From: Novosphingobium sp. JCM 18896
Lineage (GTDB): Bacteria > Pseudomonadota > Alphaproteobacteria > Sphingomonadales > Sphingomonadaceae
NCBI RefSeq assembly: GCF_025938095.1
Contig: NZ_JAPCZF010000002.1
Location: 558,001-622,000, forward strand
Direction: 5' to 3'
DNA: 64,000 nucleotides
The translations under genes and the position numbers were made by a program. Under the pieces are notes generated by a model. The model saw only the letters and a list, made by a program, of their open reading frames with translations. It was not told the DNA's origin and did no database searches. Below are positions 31,093 through 40,339 of the stretch, in pieces; position 1 is the stretch's first letter; each line of letters opens with the position of its first letter.

Positions 31093-31551
31093 ATGGCGAC
31101 TGCCCTTGCTGATGAAATCGACGTTCTTGCGAAGGCCAAGCGTGCGATAGGGGGCGATTACGCTCCCAGCGAAGACGAACCTTACATGTCCGAGGCGCAG
31201 CAGGATTATTTCCGGCGCCTCCTGCTCGAATGGAAGAAGTCGATCCTAAACTCTGCCGCGGATACGCTGCAGCAGCTCCAGGAAGGCCCGATCCGCGAGC
31301 CCGACCTTAACGACCGCGCTTCGAGCGAGACCGACTGGGGTATCGAGTTGCGCACGCGCGACCGGCAGCGCAAGCTGATCGCCAAGATCGATTCGGCACT
31401 GCGCCGCATCGAGGAAGGCGAATATGGTTACTGCGAAGTCACGGGCGAGCCGATCGGCATCGGCCGGCTCATCGCCCGCCCGGTCGCAACGATGACGGTC
31501 GAGGCCCAGCAGGCGCATGAAAGGCGCGAGAAAATCTCGCGCGACGACTGA
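31093..31551 (+). CDS. dksA: RNA polymerase-binding transcription factor DksA
   Basis: This 152-residue protein from ATG 31093 (MATALADEIDVLAKAKRAIG) has YMSEAQQDYFRRLLLEWKKS, a coiled-coil tip with DxxDxA as in DLNDRASSE, and a degenerate C-terminal finger YGYCEVTGEPIGIGRL, in which only one of the four usual zinc cysteines is kept. Cys-poor DksA is usual in alphaproteobacteria. It acts with ppGpp at the RNA polymerase secondary channel. An upstream in-frame extension lacks a ribosome site and is not preferred. Confidence 0.9.
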   Translation: MATALADEIDVLAKAKRAIGGDYAPSEDEPYMSEAQQDYFRRLLLEWKKSILNSAADTLQQLQEGPIREPDLNDRASSETDWGIELRTRDRQRKLIAKIDSALRRIEEGEYGYCEVTGEPIGIGRLIARPVATMTVEAQQAHERREKISRDD

Positions 31552-31676
31552 GCCGGCACTGTCTCGATGTGGGATGCCCGACACGGCGATTAAGGCTTTG
31601 TTGGGCAGTTCCTTTTATCACTCGGCGAGGTCGCAGCGGCTATGATAGGCTCATGGCTGCATGAGAGAGTCGCGGA

Positions 31677-32060
31677 ATGGCGCTGGGCAATCGGCTAGGC
31701 GAGATAATGGACGGTAACGAAAATAGGCAAATCGCGCGCGACAGCCTGTTCGTGATGGCCGACCTGCGTCTGCCGGGTTCGAACGACGAACATCGGATCA
31801 AGGTGCGCAATCTTTCGGCCGGCGGCATGATGGGTGAAGGCGCGGTCCGCGTCTCACGCGGCGACGAGGTCGAGATCAAGATCCGCAACGTCGGCTGGGT
31901 CGCCGGCTCGGTCGCCTGGGTCCAGGACGATCGCTTCGGCGTGGCCTTCCGCGACGAGATCGATCCCAAGATCGCACGCGCCTCGGTCGCTTCGGACAGC
32001 ACCGTCTCGCCGCTCCATCGCCCGGCTCCGCGCGAAGAGCGCGCGCTGCGCAAGATCTGA
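31677..32060 (+). CDS. PilZ domain protein
   Basis: This protein of up to 127 residues has the PilZ c-di-GMP motifs RxxxR (RQIARDSLFVMADL) and (D/N)xSxxG (VRNLSAGGMMGEG), then beta strands VEIKIRNVGWVAGSVAWV and DRFGVAFRDEIDPKIAR. An internal ATG at 31707 (MDGNENRQ) is an alternative start. It is probably a cytoplasmic c-di-GMP receptor. It stands between dksA and the binding lipoprotein gene with no obvious operon link. Confidence 0.85.
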   Translation: MALGNRLGEIMDGNENRQIARDSLFVMADLRLPGSNDEHRIKVRNLSAGGMMGEGAVRVSRGDEVEIKIRNVGWVAGSVAWVQDDRFGVAFRDEIDPKIARASVASDSTVSPLHRPAPREERALRKI

Positions 32061-32133
32061 TCGCACGCTTCGGCGGGCATTAGGCTCGATCCGCATTTCC
32101 GATTTCAGGGAAAATCCGTTAGTCCTCGCGTAG

Positions 32134-33615
32134 ATGCGCAAGGCCCTGCAGATCGCCGCCCGCCATGCCTGGCTCTCTGCCTTGCTGTTGCTGGCCGCCT
32201 GCGGTTCGGGCCAGGATGCCGCGCTCAACGTCGTCGCCATCGGCAGCACCGCTTCGCCTTTCGAGAAAGGCGTGCGTTTACCACCTTCAGCCCGCCTGAT
32301 CCGCGGCGCGACGAGCGAAGGCCTCGTCGGCTTCGACGAACAGGGCCAGGTCGTGCCCGCGCTGGCCGACCGCTGGATCGTCACCGATGACGGCCTCAGC
32401 TATATCTTCCGCTTGCGCGACGGCACCTGGGCCGACGGCAGTCCGCTGAGCGCGCAGACGCTGCGCACGGCCTTGCGCGAGACCATGGCCAGCCTGCGCG
32501 GAACGCCGCTGGCGCTCGATCTCGCGGGGATCGGCGAGATTCGCGTGATGACCGGGCGCGTCATCGAGATCCGCCTTGCCGCGCCGATGCCGAACCTCCT
32601 GCAACTGCTCGCCCAGCCGGAGCTCGGCATTGCCCCGAAAGGCCGCGGTACCGGGCCGATGCGGCTGCAGCGTCAGGGTGACGTGGCGCTGCTGACCCCG
32701 ATCGCCCCGGAGGCACGCGGCCTTCCCGCGATCGAGAGCTGGTCCGATCAGGTCCGCCCGCTACGGCTGCGCGCCTTGCCGGCCAAGCAGGCCGTAGACC
32801 TGTTCAACAGCGGCGAGGCCGACGTCTTGCTCGGCGGCCGGATCGAGGACTTTCCGCTCGCGCGATCGGTCGGGCTGATCCGCGGGACGATCCAGCTCGA
32901 TCCCGTCATGGGCCTGTTCGGCTTGGCCGTCGTCGACGGTCAGGGTTTCCTCGCCGCGCCCGAGAATCGCGAGGCGGTGGCGCTGGCAATCGACCGCGAT
33001 GCCCTGATCGCACCCTTCGGCCTCGGCGGCTGGAGCCCGACGACGCGCATCGTAGGTACCGGCGTGGCCGACGATCCCGGCTCGATCGGCGAGCGCTGGG
33101 CCGGGCTGAGTATCGACGAGCGCCGCGGACAGGCCGCAGCCCGTGTCTCGGGCTGGCGCAGCGGCCACGGCGGGGCGCCGATCGTGCTGCGACTGGCCTT
33201 GCCGGGCGGTGCCGGCGGCAAGATCCTGTTCGATCGTCTGCAGGGAGATCTCAAGGCGATCGGCCTGCAGACGCTGCGCGTCGGCCCCGACGACGATGCC
33301 GACCTGCGCCTGTTCGAGGCCGTGGCCCGCTATCCGCGCGTCGGCTGGTACATGAACCAGCTCAGCTGCGCCGGCCAACGCGGGCTTTGCAGCGAGAATG
33401 CGGACCGCACCCTGGCCCAGGCCCAGCGCGCGATCGACCCGGCCGTTCGCGCCGAACTGCTGGCCGATGCCGAAGCCGAACTGACCAAGGCCAACGTGTT
33501 CATCCCCTTCGGCCCGCCGATCCGCTGGTCGCTGGTGCGCGGCGACGTCCACGGCTTCGCCGCCAATCGCTGGAACATGCATCCCTTGATGCCCATGGCC
33601 CTACGCCCCAAGTAG
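32134..33615 (+). CDS. ABC transporter substrate-binding lipoprotein (SBP_bac_5 / oligopeptide type)
   Basis: This 493-residue protein has a lipoprotein signal (SALLLLAAC, lipobox Cys23), the opening STASPFEKGVRLPPSARLIR and TSEGLVGFDEQGQVVPALAD, the peptide-binding protein pattern WIVTDDGLSYIFRLRDGTWA with DGSPLSAQTL, REAVALAIDRDALIAPFGLG, and the final FIPFGPPIRWSLVRGD. It has no permease or ATPase genes beside it. It might supply ligand to a transporter elsewhere or act as a sensor lipoprotein. It is somewhat shorter than classic OppA proteins (about 520-540). Confidence 0.8.
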   Translation: MRKALQIAARHAWLSALLLLAACGSGQDAALNVVAIGSTASPFEKGVRLPPSARLIRGATSEGLVGFDEQGQVVPALADRWIVTDDGLSYIFRLRDGTWADGSPLSAQTLRTALRETMASLRGTPLALDLAGIGEIRVMTGRVIEIRLAAPMPNLLQLLAQPELGIAPKGRGTGPMRLQRQGDVALLTPIAPEARGLPAIESWSDQVRPLRLRALPAKQAVDLFNSGEADVLLGGRIEDFPLARSVGLIRGTIQLDPVMGLFGLAVVDGQGFLAAPENREAVALAIDRDALIAPFGLGGWSPTTRIVGTGVADDPGSIGERWAGLSIDERRGQAAARVSGWRSGHGGAPIVLRLALPGGAGGKILFDRLQGDLKAIGLQTLRVGPDDDADLRLFEAVARYPRVGWYMNQLSCAGQRGLCSENADRTLAQAQRAIDPAVRAELLADAEAELTKANVFIPFGPPIRWSLVRGDVHGFAANRWNMHPLMPMALRPK

Positions 33616-33657
33616 AGGCGAGGAGCCGCCCTTCTCGCGGTTCCGGCAAGGAGCGAG

Positions 33658-34077
33658 ATGGCCGGTACGGCACAGCAGGCGCGGCGGATGACGCCCGAAT
33701 TTCCCCTCGGCCGCGACGCGGCTTCGGTGCGGCGGCGGATCGAAGCGATCGAGCGCCTGCTCGAGCGCAGCTTCACCCTGCCCGGCACCAGTCAGCCCGT
33801 CGGTCTCGATGCGATCGTCGGCCTCGTCCCCGTCGCCGGTGACGCGGTCGGCGCCTTGATGGGCCTCTACCTGGTCTGGGAAGCGCGCAACCTGGGCATG
33901 TCGAAGTGGCAGATGACGCGGATGCTCGGCAATGTTGGGCTCGATACGGTGATCGGCGCGATCCCCTTCGTCGGCGTCGTCGGCGACTTCCTGTTCCGCT
34001 CGAACAGCCGCAACCTCAAGATCGTGCGCAAGCATCTCGATCGCCATCATCCGGGCTCGCGCGTGATCGAAGGGTAG
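33658..34077 (+). CDS. DUF4112 domain membrane protein
   Basis: This 139-residue protein has the DUF4112 pattern: RRIEAIERLLERSFTLPGTS, QPVGLDAIVGLVPVAGDAVG, ALMGLYLVWEARNLGMSKWQ, MTRMLGNVGLDTVIGAIPFV and GDFLFRSNSRNLKIVRKHL. Two hydrophobic helices are visible. The function of the family is unknown. It follows the binding lipoprotein gene by 42 bases and has the ribosome site AAGGAGCGAG. Confidence 0.87.
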   Translation: MAGTAQQARRMTPEFPLGRDAASVRRRIEAIERLLERSFTLPGTSQPVGLDAIVGLVPVAGDAVGALMGLYLVWEARNLGMSKWQMTRMLGNVGLDTVIGAIPFVGVVGDFLFRSNSRNLKIVRKHLDRHHPGSRVIEG

Positions 34078-34108
34078 CCGCGGCGACGGCATCGGCTATG
34101 CTGGCGCG

Positions 34109-34309
34109 ATGCGAACCGCCCTTCCCCTGATCGCCCTGCTGACGCTGGCCGCCTGCGGCAAGTCGGACAACGCCCCCGGCCCCGGCGGCGTCACCCTGGG
34201 CGAGGCGAAGGCGCTCGACGAAGCGGCGGAGATGATCGAGAAGCGCCAGTATCCCTCGGGATCGCCGGAAATGCCTGGCCCCTCGACCGCGGCGACCACC
34301 GTGCCCTGA
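34109..34309 (+). CDS. small lipoprotein
   Basis: This 66-residue product has a signal peptide with lipobox (LIALLTLAACG, Cys16), followed by KSDNAPGPGGVTLGEAKALD and EAAEMIEKRQYPSGS. I do not recognise it. It would be a membrane-anchored periplasmic peptide of about 50 residues. It ends 3 bases before the convergent arfB stop and may be cotranscribed with DUF4112. Confidence 0.6.
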   Translation: MRTALPLIALLTLAACGKSDNAPGPGGVTLGEAKALDEAAEMIEKRQYPSGSPEMPGPSTAATTVP

Positions 34310-34312
34310 CGA

Positions 34313-34735
34313 TCAGTCGAAGCGCACCTTGCCGCGCCCAGCCTTGACCGCGCCGCGGATTTTCTTACCCGCTAGCCGTTCGGTCTTGCCGACCCGGTTC
34401 AACCGCGATTTCGCGCGCTTTTCGGGCAGCTTGTGCGCCTCGCGCAGCAGTTCGGCCAGGCGTTCGCGCGCATCGGCGCGGTTGGCTTCCTGGGTGCGGA
34501 AGCTGCGCGCGGTGAGCACTATCTCGCCCTTGGCGGTCATCTTGCTGCCCGCGAGCTCCTTGAGCCGATGGAACACCGCCGGCTGCAAACGCAATGCAAA
34601 GACGTCGAGCCGCACCTGCACCGCGGTTGCAACCTTGTTGACGTTCTGCCCGCCGGGGCCGGCGGCGGCGATGAAGCTTTCCTCGATCAGCGAGAGCGCG
34701 CGCTGAACGACCTCATCCCCGTTTTCAGGCATCAC
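34313..34735 (-). CDS. arfB: alternative ribosome-rescue factor ArfB (peptidyl-tRNA hydrolase)
   Basis: This 140-residue protein has the catalytic GGQ loop in AAAGPGGQNVNKVATAVQVR, followed by the helical LTARSFRTQEANRADARERL and a basic tail (KLPEKRAKSRLNRVGKTERL) that binds the empty mRNA channel. This is the ArfB/YaeJ layout. It releases stalled ribosomes lacking a stop codon. It overlaps the preceding RluA-type gene by 11 bases on the same strand and is probably cotranscribed. Confidence 0.92.
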   Translation of the reverse strand: MMPENGDEVVQRALSLIEESFIAAAGPGGQNVNKVATAVQVRLDVFALRLQPAVFHRLKELAGSKMTAKGEIVLTARSFRTQEANRADARERLAELLREAHKLPEKRAKSRLNRVGKTERLAGKKIRGAVKAGRGKVRFD

Positions 34736-35381
34736 TGAAGCCGAGCGCGACGAAGTCCGCCGGCAGCGGCGCCACCGCGACGATCGCCGGCTTGGTCTCG
34801 CGCTGAACGGTCAGCCCGGCGCCATGGAGCATCGTCCGGCCCGCGCCTTTTCCATCGCCATAGACCGGATCGCCGAGCAGCGGCACGCCGAGACCCGAGG
34901 CGGCGTGGACGCGGATCTGGTGGGTGCGGCCGGTCTCGGGGCGGAATTCGACCAGGGTCAGGCCGCCCGCGACCATGAGCTTGCGCCAATGCGTGATCGC
35001 CGGCTTGCCCTTTTTCGCCGGGATCATCCGCCAGCCCTTCTCGGCGCTCGAGATCTTCGACAGCGACAGTTCGATCGTGCCCTCGTCGGCCTCGATCTGC
35101 CCGGCAAGCACGGCGAGATACCGCTTCTCGACCTGGCGCGCCTCGAAGGCCGCCGAAAAGCGCTTGTGCGCCTTGGGGTTGCGCGCGAGCAGCAGACAGC
35201 CCGAGGTGTCCTGGTCAAGCCGGTGAACCGGCAGCGGCTGACGCTGGAAACCGAAACGCAGCTCGTCGAGATGATCCTCGAGGCTGCGCCCGCCGGCGCG
35301 CGGCTGGTCGAGCGGCAAGCCCGCGGGCTTGTCGATGACCAGCGCTTCGCCGTCTTCGAAGAGGATGCGGATGTCGGTCAT
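34725..35381 (-). CDS. RluA family RNA pseudouridine synthase
   Basis: This 218-residue protein has an RluA catalytic domain with FEDGEALVIDKPAGLPLDQP and the catalytic Asp in PVHRLDQDTSGCLLLARNPK, then VEKRYLAVLAGQI and a C-terminal PETGRTHQIRVHAASGLGVP and LLGDPVYG. There is no S4 domain. The target uridine (rRNA or tRNA) cannot be told from the sequence. Its stop overlaps the arfB start, and its start overlaps the aminotransferase stop by ATGA. Confidence 0.9.
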   Translation of the reverse strand: MTDIRILFEDGEALVIDKPAGLPLDQPRAGGRSLEDHLDELRFGFQRQPLPVHRLDQDTSGCLLLARNPKAHKRFSAAFEARQVEKRYLAVLAGQIEADEGTIELSLSKISSAEKGWRMIPAKKGKPAITHWRKLMVAGGLTLVEFRPETGRTHQIRVHAASGLGVPLLGDPVYGDGKGAGRTMLHGAGLTVQRETKPAIVAVAPLPADFVALGFSDA

Positions 35382-36547
35382 GCCAGTGCGCTCCCAATGC
35401 GGCGCAGCGCTTCCGTCAGTTGCGCCTCGTCGGCGGCGAAGGAGATGCGGAAACCGTCCTGGCCACCAAAGGCCGAAGCGGCGACGATCGCGACGCCGTG
35501 GTCGAGCAGGTGGAAGGCGAGCTTCTCGCCATCACCGAACCGGCCCATCAGCGGCGCGGCATCGACCATGCAGTAGAACGCGCCGTCGGGCACTGGCGCC
35601 GACAGGCCCGGGATCGCGTTGATCGCACCCACCACCAGATCGCGCCGCGCGCGGAAGCGCTCGCGCCAGTCGAGCAGGAAGTCCTGTGGCCCCTCGAAGG
35701 CCGCGACCGCCGCCGCCTGGCTGACCGAAGCCGGGTTGCCCGAACTATGCGACTGCAGCTTCTCCATCGCCTTGATCAGCCAGGCCGGGCCGGCGGCGAC
35801 GCCGATGCGGAAGCCGGTCATCGCGTGGCTCTTCGACACGCCCGAGACCGTCAGGACGCGATCCGCCAGATCCGGGCATTCGACCGCCAGGGTCGCGTGC
35901 GCGCCCGCGCCATAACGGATCGGCGCGTAGATATCGTCGCTCATCACCAGCACGCGCGAGTGGCGGCGCAGCACCTCGCCGAGCGCGCGCAGTTCCTCGG
36001 CCGGATAGGTCGCGCCGGTCGGGTTGCCCGGGCTGTTGAGCAGCAGCCAGCGCGTGCGCGGCGTGATCACCGCCTCGAGCTGCGCCGCAGTCACGCGGAA
36101 GCCGCCCGCGGCCTGGGTCGGCAGCTTGACCACTTCGCCGCCGGCGAAGCGGACGATCTCGGGGTAGGACACCCACCAAGGCGCCGGGATCAGCACCTCG
36201 TCGCCCGGATCGAGCGTCGCCAGCAGCGCGTGGAAGATCGCCTGCTTGCCGCCGGCGCTGATCGTCACCTGGCTCACTGGAACTTCGATGCCGAGGTCGC
36301 GCGCGAAGTGCAGCGCCGCCGCCGCCTTCATCCGCGCCGTGCCGCCGACTGCGGTGTACTTGGTGTCGCCGGCATCCATCGCCGCCTTGGCCGCGGCGAT
36401 GACGTGGGCGGGCGTGGCGAAATCGGGCTCGCCGACCGAGAGCGAGATGATGTCGCGCCCTTCCGCCTTCAGCGCGATCGCGCGGTCGGTCATGGCCGTG
36501 GTCTGCGAGGGAGCGATGCGCTGGAGCGCTATGGATGTCTGGTTCAT
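35378..36547 (-). CDS. class I PLP-dependent aminotransferase (aspartate aminotransferase-like)
   Basis: This 389-residue protein has ALKAEGRDIISLSVGEPDFA, a YTAVGGTARMKAAAALHFAR block, LLNSPGNPTGATYPAEELRA with the Asn for PLP, VMSDDIYAPIRYG, and the PLP lysine in VSGVSKSHAMTGFRIGVAAG. This is the alphaproteobacterial AspC (subgroup I gamma) type. It makes aspartate or a similar amino acid by transamination. Its end overlaps the RluA-type gene. The assignment to aspartate is by family similarity. Confidence 0.9.
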   Translation of the reverse strand: MNQTSIALQRIAPSQTTAMTDRAIALKAEGRDIISLSVGEPDFATPAHVIAAAKAAMDAGDTKYTAVGGTARMKAAAALHFARDLGIEVPVSQVTISAGGKQAIFHALLATLDPGDEVLIPAPWWVSYPEIVRFAGGEVVKLPTQAAGGFRVTAAQLEAVITPRTRWLLLNSPGNPTGATYPAEELRALGEVLRRHSRVLVMSDDIYAPIRYGAGAHATLAVECPDLADRVLTVSGVSKSHAMTGFRIGVAAGPAWLIKAMEKLQSHSSGNPASVSQAAAVAAFEGPQDFLLDWRERFRARRDLVVGAINAIPGLSAPVPDGAFYCMVDAAPLMGRFGDGEKLAFHLLDHGVAIVAASAFGGQDGFRISFAADEAQLTEALRRIGSALA

Positions 36548-36557
36548 GGTAACAGGA

Positions 36558-38348
36558 TCACGGCAGGAGTCGGGCGGGCATCAGCCCGCGCAGGGCATTG
36601 CCGATGAGGAAGCCGGGACCGAGATCGGCCAGCGTCAGCTCGGCCTCCTCGGCCAGACCCTGCTCGATCAGCGAGCGGCGCAGCACGCCGGGCAGCAGCC
36701 CGAGCGCGAGCGGCGGGGTCAGCAGCTTGCCGTCGCGCTCGACGAAGACGTTGGTGAAGCAACCCTCGGTAACGAGGCCGTCGCTGCGCAGGAACAGCGC
36801 CTCGGCCGCGCCTTCCTTGCGCGCGGCGTTGAGGCCGATCTCGTAGAACCCGCGGTCCGAGCTCTTGTGGCGCAGCCGCCAGTCGCCGGAATCGATGGGC
36901 AGTCGGAACAAGGCGCAGGGCGCGGGATCGGGCAGGGCCGGCGGCAGATCAGCGAGTTCGAGGCTGAACGAGCCGCTCCGCGCCACGACCAATCGCAGCT
37001 TCGAAGGTTGATCAGCCTCGAAGCACAAGGCCTGGATGGCGTTGCGCACGGCGTGGCGATCGAAAGTGAAACCCAGCTCGGCCGCGCTCGCCTTCAACCG
37101 TTCGAGATGGAGCTCGAGCAGCGGAATGCCGTCATCGGGCGTGAAGGCCATGGTCTCGATCAGATCGAAACTCTCGGCAGATTCTCGCACGAAACCCCCT
37201 TTTACCAGGCACTCACGCCATTCGCCGAGCCCGTCGGAATCGGCGACGATGGCCGATCCCACTCCGAGTACGGCCCTCCCCCCATTTTCGCCGGGGGTCA
37301 GACGCAAAGTCCGGATTGCCACATTGAAAGCGCTATCGCCAGAGGCATCGATCCGACCGATCGAACCACAGTAGGCGCCGCGGGCATCGCGCTCGACCCG
37401 ATCGATCAGTTCCATTGCCCGGATCTTGGGCGCGCCGGTGATCGAACCGCAAGGAAACAGCGCGCGGATCATGTCGACCGCGCCCTTGTCCGGCTGCAGC
37501 CGCGCACGCACGGTCGAGACCATCTGGTGCACGGTCGGATAGGTCTCGACCGCGAAGGCATTCTCGACGCGAACCGAGCCCGGCGCGGCGACGCGCGACA
37601 GGTCGTTGCGCATCAGGTCGACGATCATCAGGTTCTCGGCGCGGTCCTTGACCGACTCCGCGAGCTCCGCCGCAAGCGCCGCGTCCTCCGGGGCCGCACG
37701 CCCGCGCGGGCGCGTGCCCTTCATCGGCTTTACCGTCGCAGCGCCGTCCTTCAGTGCGAAGAACAGCTCGGGCGAGAAGCTGAGCAGCCAGTGTGCGCCG
37801 TCGTAGACCAGGCCGCCGTAGCCGGCGGCGGCGGCGGGACGGATCGCGGCGTAGAGCGCCAGCGGATCGCCGTGCCAGGCCGCTGCCAGCCGGAAGGTCA
37901 GGTTGGCCTGATAGATGTCGCCGGCCTGGATCGCCGCCTGCAGCGCGGCGAAGGCCTGTTCGTAGCCGCCGAAGCCGAGCTGCGGCTCGACCGGACCGAT
38001 CGCGCCCGGCCCGCTGGCCTGCGCGGCGAGCCATTGCGGCATGTCGGCGGCGGGGATCGTCTCATAGCCCGCAAAGGCGCCGAACCAGACGAGCGGCCCG
38101 GCCGCACCGGTGCGCGCGGCGGCGAGCGGCATCAGCCGCGGCTCGAGCGCCAGCCCGGCCTCATAGGCCAGATAGCCCGCCATCTCGTGTCCCGCGCGGT
38201 GCAGTTCCTCGATCCGCGCCAGCGCCGGCGCGACCTCCTCGGGCCGCCGCGCGACGACCAGTTCGAGCGGCGCGCGATAGAGCCGCGCGTCGCTCGCACC
38301 CTCGGTCCGGGCATCGTCGAGCAGGATGAAAGGTTCGCGAGCGAGCAT
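36558..38348 (-). CDS. pabB: aminodeoxychorismate synthase component I fused to a PabC-like lyase
   Basis: The start at 38348 (MLAREPFILLDDARTEG) has GAGG upstream; the in-frame codons before it are a translated family B palindrome. Of 596 residues, the first 400 or so are chorismate-binding (FGAFAGYETIPAADMPQWLA; AIQAGDIYQANLTFRLAAAW; KPMKGTRPRGRA; IVDLMRNDLSRVAAPGSVRV; FPCGSITGAPKIRAMELIDR). The last 200 are a class IV aminotransferase-like domain (PLLELHLERLKASAAELGFT; LRHKSSDRGFYEIGLNAARK; EGCFTNVFVERDGKLLTPPL; LLPGVLRRSLIEQGLAEE). This makes p-aminobenzoate for folate synthesis. Fused PabB/PabC proteins are common. Confidence 0.9.
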   Translation of the reverse strand: MLAREPFILLDDARTEGASDARLYRAPLELVVARRPEEVAPALARIEELHRAGHEMAGYLAYEAGLALEPRLMPLAAARTGAAGPLVWFGAFAGYETIPAADMPQWLAAQASGPGAIGPVEPQLGFGGYEQAFAALQAAIQAGDIYQANLTFRLAAAWHGDPLALYAAIRPAAAAGYGGLVYDGAHWLLSFSPELFFALKDGAATVKPMKGTRPRGRAAPEDAALAAELAESVKDRAENLMIVDLMRNDLSRVAAPGSVRVENAFAVETYPTVHQMVSTVRARLQPDKGAVDMIRALFPCGSITGAPKIRAMELIDRVERDARGAYCGSIGRIDASGDSAFNVAIRTLRLTPGENGGRAVLGVGSAIVADSDGLGEWRECLVKGGFVRESAESFDLIETMAFTPDDGIPLLELHLERLKASAAELGFTFDRHAVRNAIQALCFEADQPSKLRLVVARSGSFSLELADLPPALPDPAPCALFRLPIDSGDWRLRHKSSDRGFYEIGLNAARKEGAAEALFLRSDGLVTEGCFTNVFVERDGKLLTPPLALGLLPGVLRRSLIEQGLAEEAELTLADLGPGFLIGNALRGLMPARLLP

Positions 38349-38369
38349 TCGAGCGGCCTCTAGCCCCAT

Positions 38370-38482
38370 CGTCATCCCGGCGAAAGCCGGGACCTTTGGC
38401 CATTGTGTCTCGGCGCTCTCAGAAACGGCCGAGAGAGGTCCCGGCTTTGACCGTTGGTCGACTACGTCTCGCCGGGATGACG
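38370..38482. repeat. palindromic intergenic element, family B, with interrupted right arm
   Basis: CGTCATCCCGGCGAAAGCCG opens the element; the right arm starts as GGTCCCGGCTTT but is split by about 21 extra bases before CGCCGGGATGACG. The copy at 16108-16199 has the same arms uninterrupted. It lies before the pabB start and is transcribed as part of its leader or separates it from the HerA-like gene. Confidence 0.82.
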
Positions 38483-38579
38483 GGCGTTGCCGGGATGAAC
38501 TAGAGTTCACAAAAATCCCTCTCGCCGCCGCCCGCCACGCCCGGTATCACCCGCAAGACAAGATCGAACGGAGCGGCGG

Positions 38580-40145
38580 ATGAGCGAGATCTACGTGGGC
38601 CTGGGCGCGAACGGCGAGCGGCAGGTGCTCCATCTCGGGCGGGCCAACCGCCACGGCCTGATCGCCGGCGCCACCGGCACGGGCAAGACCGTGACCCTGC
38701 AGACCATCGCCGAACAGTTCTCCGCCGCCGGCGTGCCCGTGTTCCTGGCCGACGTGAAAGGCGATCTTTCGGGCATCGCCATGGCCGGCAGCCCGCAGTT
38801 CAAGAACGCCGCGATCCTCGAGGCCCGCGCCAAGGAGATCGGCATCGACAACTATGCCTATCGCGACAATCCGGCGATCTACTGGGATCTCTACGGCGAG
38901 CAGGGCCATCCGATCCGCACGACGATCTCCGAAATGGGGCCGCTGCTGCTGGCGCGGCTGATGGGGCTCAACGAGACGCAGGAAGGCGTGCTCAACGTCG
39001 CCTTCCGCTATGCCGACGACAACGGCTGGCTGCTGCTCGACCTCGAAGACCTCCAGGCCGTGCTCACCGCCACGGCCGAGGCGGCGAGCGAACTCGCTAC
39101 CAAGTACGGCAACGTCACCAAGGCTTCGGTCGGCGCGATCCAGCGCCAGCTGCTGTCGTTCGAGAGTCAGGGCGCCGCCTCGTTCTTCGGCGAGCCCGCC
39201 TTCGAGATCGCCGACTTCCTGCGCGCCGACGATCAGGGCCGCGGCTACGTCAACGTGCTCGCCGCCAGCAAGCTGATGCAGAGCCCCAAGCTCTACGCCA
39301 CCTTCCTGCTCTGGCTGCTGTCCGAGCTGTTCGAGGCGCTGCCCGAGGTCGGCGACCCCGACAAGCCCAAGCTCGTGTTCTTCTTCGACGAGGCGCATCT
39401 GCTGTTCGAGGATGCGCCCGACGCGCTGATGGACAAGGTCGAGCAGGTCGTCCGCCTGGTCCGCTCGAAGGGCGTCGGCGTCTATTTCATCACGCAGAAC
39501 CCGATCGACATTCCCGAGAAGATCGCCGGCCAGCTCGGCAACCGCGTCCAGCACGCCTTGCGCGCCTTCACCCCGCGCGACCAGCGCGCGATCAAGGCCG
39601 CGGCCGAGACCTTCCGCATCAACCCCGACCTGAACGTCGCCACCGCCATCACCGAGCTCAAGGTCGGCGAGGCGCTGGTCTCGACCCTGCAGGAAGACGG
39701 CAGCCCGTCGGTCGTGCAGCGCACGCTGGTGGCGCCGCCGGTCTCGCGGCTGGGCCCGGTGACCGACAAGGAGCGCGCGATCGTCCAGTCGATCAGCCCC
39801 TGCGAAGGCAAGTACGACACGCTGGTGGATCGCGATTCAGCGGCCGAAGTGCTCGAACGCAAGGCGCAGGATGCCGCCGCCGCGGCGCAGGTCGTCGAGG
39901 AGAAGGGCGAGGAGGTGCAACGCGCGCAGCCGCGCCAGTCGCCCTCGCTGTGGGAGAAGGCCGGCAAGGCCGCGCTCGGCGCCGCCGCGGCCTCGGCCGG
40001 GACCATGGTCGCGCGCTCGATGAGCGGCAAGAAGTCGAGCGCTTCGCCGATGGCTTCGGCGGCGACCGCCGCGGTCGGCGCGGTCCTCGGCAGCGGTGCA
40101 CTGGGCCGCTTCGCGCGCGGGCTGCTGGGCGGCCTGCTGCGCTGA
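38580..40145 (+). CDS. HerA-like helicase/ATPase (DUF853 family)
   Basis: This 521-residue protein has a Walker A motif GATGTGKT at residues 30-37, [20 protein letters not shown], Walker [21 protein letters not shown] and a sensor-like [20 protein letters not shown], then [20 protein letters not shown]. This is the YjgR/DUF853 pattern, an ATPase of the HerA-FtsK superfamily. The last 90 residues are Ala/Gly/Ser-rich with [18 protein letters not shown]. No nuclease partner gene lies beside it, so it is not a clear HerA-NurA pair. The function in bacteria is not settled. Confidence 0.88.
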   Translation: MSEIYVGLGANGERQVLHLGRANRHGLIAGATGTGKTVTLQTIAEQFSAAGVPVFLADVKGDLSGIAMAGSPQFKNAAILEARAKEIGIDNYAYRDNPAIYWDLYGEQGHPIRTTISEMGPLLLARLMGLNETQEGVLNVAFRYADDNGWLLLDLEDLQAVLTATAEAASELATKYGNVTKASVGAIQRQLLSFESQGAASFFGEPAFEIADFLRADDQGRGYVNVLAASKLMQSPKLYATFLLWLLSELFEALPEVGDPDKPKLVFFFDEAHLLFEDAPDALMDKVEQVVRLVRSKGVGVYFITQNPIDIPEKIAGQLGNRVQHALRAFTPRDQRAIKAAAETFRINPDLNVATAITELKVGEALVSTLQEDGSPSVVQRTLVAPPVSRLGPVTDKERAIVQSISPCEGKYDTLVDRDSAAEVLERKAQDAAAAAQVVEEKGEEVQRAQPRQSPSLWEKAGKAALGAAAASAGTMVARSMSGKKSSASPMASAATAAVGAVLGSGALGRFARGLLGGLLR

Positions 40146-40179
40146 GGGTACGCCGTGCCAGACTTGCCCCAACACTTCC

Positions 40180-40283
40180 CGTCGCCCCTGCTAAGGCAGG
40201 GGCCCAACTGACCTAACGCCCAAGCGCCGCGGCAGCGTTCGCATTGCCAGCTTGGTTGGGCCCCTGCCTTCGCAGGGGCGACG
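40180..40283. repeat. palindromic intergenic element (CGTCGCCCCTGC type)
   Basis: CGTCGCCCCTGCTAAGGCAG and GGGGCCCAACTG are matched by TTGGTTGGGCCCCTGCCTTC and GCAGGGGCGACG. It lies between the HerA-like and M1 peptidase genes on the same strand and may separate their transcripts. Confidence 0.82.
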
Positions 40284-40339
40284 AAAGTTGAGGGGCAAGA
40301 ACGATTAGATTTTGCCGATCACCGCGCTAAGCTCGGGCG

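Noticed and set aside
38349..38510. N-terminal extension of the PabB frame
   Set aside because: Its residues are the translated family B palindrome, and a good ribosome site exists at the 38348 start.
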